Source of the DNA: JASEJA01 sp038872535
GTDB lineage: Archaea; Thermoproteota; Bathyarchaeia; Bathyarchaeales; Bathycorpusculaceae
Assembly (NCBI GenBank): GCA_038872535.1
Contig: JAVZJY010000051.1
Span: forward strand, 1 to 8,068
Length of the DNA: 8,068 nt
Direction of reading: 5' to 3'
The notes below the pieces were generated by a model, which was given only the letters and a program-made list of their open reading frames with translations, was not told the DNA's origin and ran no database searches. Shown here one piece after another: positions 1 to 6,298 of the stretch. Position 1 is the first letter of the stretch. Every line of letters starts with the position of its first letter. A program made the translations under genes and the position numbers.

Positions 1-1518
1 GTTGGACTCTGTTCCTATTCGCTTATTTCCTTCTGGTATAAGCGTCCAGAAACAGTTCGTTCAGCCACCAAAGTTTTCCTCATGACACGCATAGGCGACG
101 CTTGCCTCTTAGCAGGAATAGGCATCCTCTACGTAAACTTGAGCTCATTCTCCTTCTCTTACATTATAAATAACATAGGGAATGTGCCAATGCCATATTT
201 AACAGCGGTAGCCTTTCTAATGCTAGCAGGAGCCATCGCAAAATCGGCACAGCTTCCGCTTCACACGTGGCTTTACAGCGCCATGGAAGCACCTACATCC
301 GTAAGTGCGCTTCTGCATTCTGCGACAATGGTTAAAGCAGGAGTTTACTTGATTGCCAGATTAATGCTCTTGTTTGGCGCTTTAACTGCTTTAATTCCAA
401 TGTGGTTGCCATGCGTTCTTTGGATTGGCACAATAACAGCGTTTATTGGCGCTACTTTGGCTTTATCTGCAACAGACATTAAGGGTGTGGCTGCTTACTC
501 TACAATAAGCCAGATAGGTTTTATGTTTGCAGCTTTAGGCACAGCATCTTTCGCTCCATCGGCTGGCTGGTTTGCAAGCTTATTTCACCTGGTAAGTCAT
601 GCGTTATTCCAAGGTCTTGACTTCCTCCTGATAGGTGGAATCATCCATGCAACAAAAACACGTGATATGCGGTTGATGGGCGGATTGCGAAAAGCAATGC
701 CAATAACATTTACGTTCAGCCTCATTGTGTTATTAGCTCGTGCTGGCATTCCTCCCTTCATAAGTTTTTTTAGCAAAGAACTAATTTTCCAAAGCGTCCT
801 ATCGTCTGGAAACTTGTATGCCACGATTATACTTTATGTTTCCACGGCGATTACGTTTGCTTACACCTTACGAGTCATCATACTCGTATATCTACATGAG
901 AAATCGGACTATTTGAAGCAGATTCATGTGCATGAAGCACCAAAAATAATGCTTTTCTCATCTGGAGTCCTTGCAGTTTTTTGCATAATCTCAGTTTTGT
1001 TTGGAAATGGGATTTCACAATTCATGCAGGCTAATGTAGAAATAGGTTTAAGTGAAGTGTTTAACCTATCAACTTTGCTTTTTCTCTTCTCACTTTTCGT
1101 GGGAGGATTTCCAGTATACCTTACCTACTATGGGAAACTTTCGTTGCCAGAGCAAATAAGACGGCTGCGCGGCTCCATAAACAAAGTTTTGGAGAACGGT
1201 TACTTCTTTGACGCCATATATGAAAAAGTCATTCCGCGTGGGGTCTTGCTGCTTTCATTAAGCCTCAAGCGTGTGGAATTAACCTTTTTTGGACGGTTGC
1301 CTTATGTTTTTGCAAATGGAGTTATGAGCGTGGCTCGTGGGACTCAAAAGTATTTAGACATTCTCGCTGACGAACTTTTATACCTTGCAACAGACAAGAC
1401 TTTGGCTTCAGCATCCAAAATCAGAAAGGTGAGGTCTGACTCCTTAGAACATTATGTGGCAGCAGCCCTAATCGGCTTTTTAATAATCCTTATACTAATA
1501 ATAGTTACAATGCTATGA
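1..1518 (+). CDS. fpoL: Complex I / F420H2 dehydrogenase membrane subunit L (NuoL/FpoL-like), 5' partial
   Basis: Frame 1 is open from the first base, so the gene begins upstream; 505 residues are visible and the ATG at 82 is internal. The fragment opens with GLCSYSLISFWY, which in NuoL follows the TM5 'WE' glutamate, so roughly 145 residues are missing. NuoL marks are AKSAQLPLHTW (TM7 lysine, codon 241-243), HSATMVKAGVYLIAR (TM8 histidine at 316-318), TDIKGVAAYSTISQIG, and FSKELIF (TM12 lysine at 775-777). After TM15 comes YFFDAIYEKV, then about 70 polar/amphipathic residues and a last membrane helix (about 1445-1515). This is the lateral helix HL plus TM16 of true NuoL/FpoL, which argues against an M or N subunit. 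The protein is the distal ion-pumping subunit of the membrane arm. Odd point: the TM11 lysine of the usual HAFFK motif is Gln (HALFQGLDF). It could be called NuoL; fpoL is preferred because of the FpoF-like gene downstream. Confidence 0.93.
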   Translation, partial: VGLCSYSLISFWYKRPETVRSATKVFLMTRIGDACLLAGIGILYVNLSSFSFSYIINNIGNVPMPYLTAVAFLMLAGAIAKSAQLPLHTWLYSAMEAPTSVSALLHSATMVKAGVYLIARLMLLFGALTALIPMWLPCVLWIGTITAFIGATLALSATDIKGVAAYSTISQIGFMFAALGTASFAPSAGWFASLFHLVSHALFQGLDFLLIGGIIHATKTRDMRLMGGLRKAMPITFTFSLIVLLARAGIPPFISFFSKELIFQSVLSSGNLYATIILYVSTAITFAYTLRVIILVYLHEKSDYLKQIHVHEAPKIMLFSSGVLAVFCIISVLFGNGISQFMQANVEIGLSEVFNLSTLLFLFSLFVGGFPVYLTYYGKLSLPEQIRRLRGSINKVLENGYFFDAIYEKVIPRGVLLLSLSLKRVELTFFGRLPYVFANGVMSVARGTQKYLDILADELLYLATDKTLASASKIRKVRSDSLEHYVAAALIGFLIILILIIVTML

Positions 1519-1521
1519 TAA

Positions 1522-1525
1522 GAGG
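1522..1525 (+). promoter_or_regulatory. Ribosome binding site deciding the M-subunit start
   Basis: GAGG lies 7 nt before the ATG at 1533. The alternative ATG at 1515 overlaps the L stop codon as ATGA and has no comparable purine-rich site, so 1533 is the better start. Confidence 0.55.
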
Positions 1526-1532
1526 CGAAAAA

Positions 1533-3011
1533 ATGCAAAACACACTTTTGTTAACAATAATATTACCCGCTGTGGCTGTCCCACTCGTCTATTTTCTTGG
1601 CAAAAAGTCTCCTAAAAGTGCAGCCTTCCTAATAGCCCTTATATGCCTAATCAACATCGCACTGTTTTCAACAACTATACCAACAATCCTTAACGGCGCA
1701 GACCACAAGTACGTTGAATCTTACTATTGGATTCCAGTTCTCCACGCTTCTTTCACACTTTTCGTCGACGGAATAAGCATTTCAATGGCAATCATAACCC
1801 TAATACTCATTTTGGCAGCCGCGCTCTTTTCCATAAATTATATGCAAGAGAGGAAGGGACTCGCTGAATATTACGCTCTTTTAACATTGCTTTCAATAGG
1901 GCTTGTTGGCGTCTTCATTACATCAAACCTTATGTTATTCTATTTCTGCTGGGAACTAATGCTTCTACCATCCTACTTCATAATCGGCGGATGGGGATAC
2001 AAGGAACCATACAGAGCAGCCTTCAAATTCTTCATATTCACCCACGCAGGCGCAGTTTTCGTCCTACTAGGCATAGGCGCAATATTCATGGTTACAGGCG
2101 ACTTGGACATGTTCCAAGCACAAACCGCGTTAATGACGGCTAATCCAGAACTCGTCAAATGGATACTGCTATCTCTAACAGTTGGGTTCGCAGTCAAAAT
2201 GGCTGCAGTTCCAGTCCACATGTGGCTGCCAGACGCACATTCTGAAGCACCTGCACCGATGTCTGCATTATTAAGCGGCGTGATAATCAGCGCCGGCGCC
2301 TACGCAATACTACGCGTATCCTTGGGGACTGTTTTTCCAGTTGTTAGGGCAACAGATTTTGGAAACATGTTTCTGCATGGATTAACTATTTTTGGGATAA
2401 TATCCGCATTTTTCGGCTCCTTAATCGCCTTGGTGGAAACAGATATAAAACGTATAATTGCCTATTCTAGCATTGCCCACATGGGATACGTTCTTTTCGG
2501 ACTTTCACTCTTCCCATTCCAAGAACCAGTCACGGGAACAGTCTTACATCTTGTAAACCATGCTGTGAGTAAAGGCTTATTCTTTTTGTCGGCTGGAGCT
2601 GTTATGAAGCAACTTGAAATTCGCGACATACGCGAAATGGGCGGGCTTGCGGGAAAAATGCCAATCACAGCCACATCATCAACAGTGGCAGCGCTTAGCA
2701 TTGCTGGAATACCACCATTCGCTTGTTTCATGAGTGAATTCCTAATATTTGTTGGAGCATTTCAAACAATCAACATTGACAACTTCTATCTCATCCCAAC
2801 AGCGCTAATGCTTGTAGCCACAGTTTTATCACTAGCCTACGCATTAAGATTCTTAAGTCATGTCTTTTTAGGCTCAACAAAACATGAGAAAGTAACAGAC
2901 GCCCCAATTTTCATGAAATTAGCCATGATTATTCTAGCAGCATTTGTCGTTGTCCTTGGGGTATGGCCCACCTTTTTCATACAGCTAATTACGAGTGCAA
3001 GCTTTGTCTAG
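1533..3011 (+). CDS. fpoM: Complex I / F420H2 dehydrogenase membrane subunit M (NuoM/FpoM-like)
   Basis: A 492-residue polytopic membrane protein of the Mrp-antiporter-like family, close to the usual NuoM length (about 490-510), with about 14 predicted helices. Starting at 1533 gives MQNTLLLTIILPA, a normal NuoM N-terminus; an in-frame ATG at 1515 would add six residues and overlap the L stop by ATGA. Motifs (492-residue numbering): FCWELMLLPSYF with the TM5 glutamate E141, AVKMAAVPVHMWLPDAHSEA with the TM7 lysine K222, VETDIKRIIAYSSIAHMGY, HLVNHAVSKGLFFL in TM11, and MSEFLIF with the TM12 glutamate E402, which is diagnostic for M rather than L or N. By homology it is one of three ion-translocating channels of the membrane arm. 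Odd point: the lysine normally present in TM8 (LLKTAAYGLLR in E. coli NuoM, from memory) is serine S253 here (IISAGAYAILR). Translational coupling with the L gene is likely. Confidence 0.94.
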   Translation: MQNTLLLTIILPAVAVPLVYFLGKKSPKSAAFLIALICLINIALFSTTIPTILNGADHKYVESYYWIPVLHASFTLFVDGISISMAIITLILILAAALFSINYMQERKGLAEYYALLTLLSIGLVGVFITSNLMLFYFCWELMLLPSYFIIGGWGYKEPYRAAFKFFIFTHAGAVFVLLGIGAIFMVTGDLDMFQAQTALMTANPELVKWILLSLTVGFAVKMAAVPVHMWLPDAHSEAPAPMSALLSGVIISAGAYAILRVSLGTVFPVVRATDFGNMFLHGLTIFGIISAFFGSLIALVETDIKRIIAYSSIAHMGYVLFGLSLFPFQEPVTGTVLHLVNHAVSKGLFFLSAGAVMKQLEIRDIREMGGLAGKMPITATSSTVAALSIAGIPPFACFMSEFLIFVGAFQTINIDNFYLIPTALMLVATVLSLAYALRFLSHVFLGSTKHEKVTDAPIFMKLAMIILAAFVVVLGVWPTFFIQLITSASFV

Positions 3012-3016
3012 AGAGG
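3010..3016 (+). promoter_or_regulatory. Ribosome binding site deciding the N-subunit start
   Basis: AGAGAGG straddles the end of the M stop codon and lies 8 nt before the ATG at 3025. In-frame GTG codons at 2995 and 3019 are less likely starts. Using 3025 leaves a 13-nt gap after the M gene and puts the first membrane helix a few residues from the N-terminus. Confidence 0.5.
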
Positions 3017-3024
3017 TTGTGCAG

Positions 3025-4530
3025 ATGATAGCGTTTTTAGATGCGTCGTTGCCTATAATTGCTTTTGTTTTGTTTTCTCTTTTAACAATACCAGCAGTTA
3101 AAATTATACGCAAAAGAAAAAGCGGAAAAACTGCTGTTTTGGAGCTCTGCTGGTTCTTGGCAATTTTCGTTGTTGCTAGCATAACCGTGGCGAATCTCGC
3201 ATTGAAATATTATGCGGAACAGTCACCTCAGCCTTTTCTAAACTTATCATTGATTGAAGGTTCTTCAGCCATTTTCTCCAGCATGTTCCTAGTGGATGCC
3301 ATATCAGTTTACATGGCGATAATTTTTACCATCGTTGGTGCGGTTATTCTCATATATAGCCTCTTTTACATAAATCCCAACGAAAAACTTTCAGAGCGCT
3401 ATTACGCTGTTATGTTGATGATTATTGGCTGTGTTATCGGAACAGCCCTTGCTGGCGATTTATTAACGCTTTTCATTTTTTGGGAAGCAACAGCAGCTGG
3501 CTCAAGCTTTTTGATGTTATACCCAAAAACAGCAAAGTCGTTGCATGCTACGCTAAAGTATCTAGTCATGATAATAATAGCTTCAGCCTTCATAATTTAT
3601 GGGCTTTCAGTGATTTACGCCCTTACGGGCACGCTTAATTTTTGGGAGGTAAAACATGCATTGGCTTCTCTTGCGGATAAGCACTTAATCGAAATAGCAT
3701 TTATCTTCATCGCGGCGGGCTACTCAATAGAAGCTGCGGTTGTGCCATTCCATATGTGGCTTCCAGATGCATACACAGCGGCGCCAGCCTCTTCGTCTGC
3801 CTTTCTTTCAGCTCTCGTTGACCAAGGAAGCTATTATGTCTTGTTAAGAGTTCTTATTTACATTTTGACCCCGCCAACTGTTTTGCCGTGGAACTTCATG
3901 TTTGCAATTCTCTCAGCGTTAACAATGGTTGTTGGCAACCTGTTCGCTTTGACCGAAAGAAACATTAAACGTTTAATTACTTACATATGCATTGCAGATG
4001 TAGGCTACAATCTTGTGGCGATAACAAGCGTAACACCGCTTGGCATAATGGGAAACCTCTACTTCTTCCTTATAGGCGGAATAACAACAGCCCTCGCGTT
4101 CATGACTGTAGGAATATTTAACAGCATGGGTTTCAAAACTTTAGAAGACTTTTCTGGAATTGGAAGAAAGATGCACCTTACGAGTTTAGCCTTAACTTTA
4201 GCTGCGTTTTCATTCATCGGAGTCCCTGCGTTTGCTGGTTTTATGGCGAAATATTTAGTTTTTACGTCAGCAATAGAAGGCAATCTTAGCTGGCTAGCGG
4301 TAATAGGTGTCTTAACTAGCATAATCCAAGCTGCATACCTTTTGAGGCTAATCAACTACATGTATGGAAAAAAATCAATAGAAGAAACTGAAAATGAAAT
4401 CAAAGAACCAAAGAAACTGCTTGTTCCAATGTTCATCCTTGTCATTGCAATAATTGTCTTAGGCGTTTATCCAACAGCAGTTTTAAACCTCATAGATCCA
4501 GTAATACAGCAGTTTCCTTTTATGCCATAA
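3025..4530 (+). CDS. fpoN: Complex I / F420H2 dehydrogenase membrane subunit N (NuoN/FpoN-like), divergent ion path
   Basis: A 501-residue multi-helix membrane protein, third in the L-M-N order typical of nuo and fpo operons. Family marks (501-residue numbering) are FIFWEATAAGSSFLMLYP with E154 in TM5, VVPFHMWLPDAY after TM7, ALTERNIKRLITYICIADVGY, the NuoN-like DFSGIGRK after TM11, and FMAKYLVF with lysine K409 in TM12, as in NuoN. It should form the antiporter-like channel nearest the small membrane subunits. Oddities: in ungapped alignment with E. coli NuoN as I recall it, the TM7 lysine (GFKLSLVPFH) is E236 (SIEAAVVPFH) and the TM8 lysine is D266 (LVDQGSYYVLLR). The H/K motif of TM11 found in L and M subunits is also absent (YFFLIGGITTALAF). 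The reading frame is intact and normally spaced, so this looks like divergence rather than decay. A more distant Mrp/Mbh-type subunit is the alternative identity. A longer GTG start at 2995 would overlap the M gene by 17 nt. Confidence 0.85.
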   Translation: MIAFLDASLPIIAFVLFSLLTIPAVKIIRKRKSGKTAVLELCWFLAIFVVASITVANLALKYYAEQSPQPFLNLSLIEGSSAIFSSMFLVDAISVYMAIIFTIVGAVILIYSLFYINPNEKLSERYYAVMLMIIGCVIGTALAGDLLTLFIFWEATAAGSSFLMLYPKTAKSLHATLKYLVMIIIASAFIIYGLSVIYALTGTLNFWEVKHALASLADKHLIEIAFIFIAAGYSIEAAVVPFHMWLPDAYTAAPASSSAFLSALVDQGSYYVLLRVLIYILTPPTVLPWNFMFAILSALTMVVGNLFALTERNIKRLITYICIADVGYNLVAITSVTPLGIMGNLYFFLIGGITTALAFMTVGIFNSMGFKTLEDFSGIGRKMHLTSLALTLAAFSFIGVPAFAGFMAKYLVFTSAIEGNLSWLAVIGVLTSIIQAAYLLRLINYMYGKKSIEETENEIKEPKKLLVPMFILVIAIIVLGVYPTAVLNLIDPVIQQFPFMP

Positions 4531-4546
4531 CATAACTAAATACTAA

Positions 4547-6094
4547 ATGGAGGAGTCGCAAACGCAGATGAACAAAAATAAACTGATAGCTTTCAATGAT
4601 TTGAAACAGCTTATAATCGAGCATGATTTTTGCACAGTGTGCGGTGCATGTGAAGCTGCTTGCCCAATCCATGCAATAAAAGTCACGGACAAGCCAGAGA
4701 GGTTGTATGATTGTTCTGAGCATTTAGACACTTGCCCAATCTGTTATGACATATGCCCCCACACTGGTGCACTTTTATATGAAACATTAAGGTTTGTGGC
4801 TGATGCGTCGCACAGAAGAGAAGCTTTGGGGTGTTACAGAAAAATTCTACTCGCACAAGCTACCAACCCAACAATAAGAGAAGCAACAAAAAGCGGGGGA
4901 GTTGTAAACGCTCTGCTCAATTTCGCAATTAACCAAAAAATAATTGACAGCGCAATTGTTTCAAAAGTTTCTCCAAGCCTAGCCGTAAAAGTTAAGCCTC
5001 TAATAGGCCTCGTGCCAGACGATGCTCTTTCCGCAGTAGACTCAAAAATCATGCCATGCGCGGTTGCAGAAGCTTTCGGCCGCGCGGTTTTTGAACATGG
5101 AAAAGTTCACATAGCCTTCGTTGGCGTCCCATGTCATGTCCTCGCCATTCGAAAACTTGAAGCTTGGCAACACAAACTTATCGACAGTCTAGAAATAACC
5201 GTAGGGCTTTTTTGCCTCTGGACCTTTTCACTTGGCAGACTATTAGAGTATCTCTTTCAAGAACATGGCGTCGCAGCTAACGAAATTAAGAACGTTGACT
5301 TGGAAGGGAATGAATACGTTGTAAGCACAGAAAATCGCACACTCCGAATCCCCCTGTCGGAAATCAAACCTCACATCATGAACCGCTGCAAAACATGCAC
5401 AGACTTCACATCCGAGCTTGCAGACTTAAGCGTTGGCGGAGCAAACCCGCTAACGGACTGGTCAATAATAATCGTCAGAACCAAAAAAGGCGAAGATTTG
5501 CTTAATCAGGCCGTTGAAAAAGAAATCTTAACAATCAAGGAAATAGCTACAGAACCAGACACGCTAGCACACTTAATAAACATATCAACTCAAAAAAGGA
5601 ATAACGCTTTGCAAGAAGCCAAAATCATGGAAAAAGAGGGCATAATAATACCTACAGCCGCAGAGTTTTACATAAAGCCAACACCAATCGAAATCAGCAT
5701 GCTAAAGGAAATGAAAGTGAAACAAATAATGACAAAAAACGTCATTACACTAACGCCTACGATGACAGTAAATGAATTCTTTGACAAAGTAGCAGAGCAT
5801 CATCACATAGGCTTCCCAGTAACCAACGAGTCGAATAAACTCATTGGAATAGTCACACTGCAAGACGCAATGAAAATTACAAGAGAAAAGCGGAGCAATG
5901 TTTCTATCGCTGAAATTTGCACCAAAAAGTTAGTCACGGTCTTCCCCGAAAACTCCATCGCTGAAGCACTCGAAAAAATGAACAAGTATAACGTTGGAAG
6001 AATTCTCGTCATTGACGAAAGTGATAACCAGAAATTGGTAGGGATATTAACAAGAAGCGATATCATGCACGCAATAAAGGAAATCTCACACTAG
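4547..6094 (+). CDS. F420H2 dehydrogenase electron-input subunit (FpoF/FrhB family) fused to a CBS domain pair
   Basis: A 515-residue soluble protein. Residues 29-39 (C-x2-C-x2-C-x3-CP) and 56-70 (C-x6-C-x2-C-x3-CP) bind two ferredoxin-type [4Fe-4S] clusters. Residues about 95-175 match the FrhB N-terminal domain (SGGVVNALLNFA). Residues about 185-330 match the FrhB C-terminal domain, with VGVPCHVLAIRK (C195) and RCKTCTDFTSELADLSVGG (C281, C284), the usual ligands of a further cluster next to FAD. By family this core oxidises F420H2 and passes electrons onward. Ordinary FpoF/FrhB ends near residue 350. Here residues 388-512 add two CBS domains, with GIVTLQD (D440) and GILTRSD (D505), the aspartates that typically contact the ribose of bound adenosine ligands. 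The position 16 nt after the N gene suggests it serves this complex; ferredoxin as donor is possible. The start is uncertain: ATG 4547 has no SD, whereas ATG 4568 (508 residues) has GGAGGAG upstream at a rather long spacing. All Cys motifs are unaffected. Confidence 0.9.
   Translation: MEESQTQMNKNKLIAFNDLKQLIIEHDFCTVCGACEAACPIHAIKVTDKPERLYDCSEHLDTCPICYDICPHTGALLYETLRFVADASHRREALGCYRKILLAQATNPTIREATKSGGVVNALLNFAINQKIIDSAIVSKVSPSLAVKVKPLIGLVPDDALSAVDSKIMPCAVAEAFGRAVFEHGKVHIAFVGVPCHVLAIRKLEAWQHKLIDSLEITVGLFCLWTFSLGRLLEYLFQEHGVAANEIKNVDLEGNEYVVSTENRTLRIPLSEIKPHIMNRCKTCTDFTSELADLSVGGANPLTDWSIIIVRTKKGEDLLNQAVEKEILTIKEIATEPDTLAHLINISTQKRNNALQEAKIMEKEGIIIPTAAEFYIKPTPIEISMLKEMKVKQIMTKNVITLTPTMTVNEFFDKVAEHHHIGFPVTNESNKLIGIVTLQDAMKITREKRSNVSIAEICTKKLVTVFPENSIAEALEKMNKYNVGRILVIDESDNQKLVGILTRSDIMHAIKEISH
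4549..4555 (+). promoter_or_regulatory. Shine-Dalgarno-like GGAGGAG inside the annotated start of the FpoF-like gene
   Basis: GGAGGAG overlaps the ATG at 4547 and precedes the in-frame ATG at 4568 by 12 nt. This is the strongest SD-like string around this junction and favours 4568, but the spacing is longer than usual. The ATG at 4547 could instead be read by re-initiation after the N gene or from a leaderless transcript. Confidence 0.35.
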
Positions 6095-6298
6095 AACGAT
6101 TATACGGGGTTTCCGACATTTAGTCCATACACTTGCTGAGACAACAAGGCGTCTCTAATTTGTCGAAAGGAAAAACCATTTTCACTAGCAATTCGTGTTG
6201 AAATTTAACCTCCATCTACAAATTCGAAAATAAAGCTTCTTCCTATTAGGAAACATCTAAGAGAATAAATTGCATCTTCAAATGTTCAGCAGATAGCC
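6095..6298. other. Gap between convergent genes; no gene seen
   Basis: This 204-base stretch separates the 3' ends of the FpoF-like gene and the MFS gene. I find no convincing ORF or RNA gene. A weak 5-bp stem with an 8-nt loop (GAGAC at 6138-6142, GTCTC at 6151-6155) is followed by a short T-rich run and could help end plus-strand transcription. A run of five A at 6171-6175 (T on the minus strand) could serve as a weak archaeal U-tract terminator for the MFS transcript. A 13-base palindrome, TTCCTATTAGGAA, lies at 6240-6252. None is strong enough to annotate as a terminator. Confidence 0.5.

Noticed and set aside
82..84. The ATG at 82 as the start of the first gene.
   Set aside because: The frame is open from base 1 and the 27 codons before this ATG encode a strongly conserved NuoL segment (GLCSYSLISFWY), so the ATG is internal and the gene is cut by the window edge.
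1..4530. The L, M and N genes as part of an Mrp antiporter or a membrane-bound Mbh/Ech hydrogenase rather than complex I.
   Set aside because: The L subunit has the NuoL-type lateral helix and final TM after YFFDAIYEKV, M has the NuoM-type TM12 glutamate, N has the NuoN-type TM12 lysine, and the next gene is FpoF-like. No MrpE/F/G or hydrogenase subunit is present in the window.
6138..6160. A 5-bp stem (GAGAC/GTCTC) after the FpoF-like gene as an intrinsic terminator.
   Set aside because: The stem is short, the loop is 8 nt, and only a mixed A/T stretch follows instead of a T tract; it is mentioned in the gap entry but not called as a terminator.
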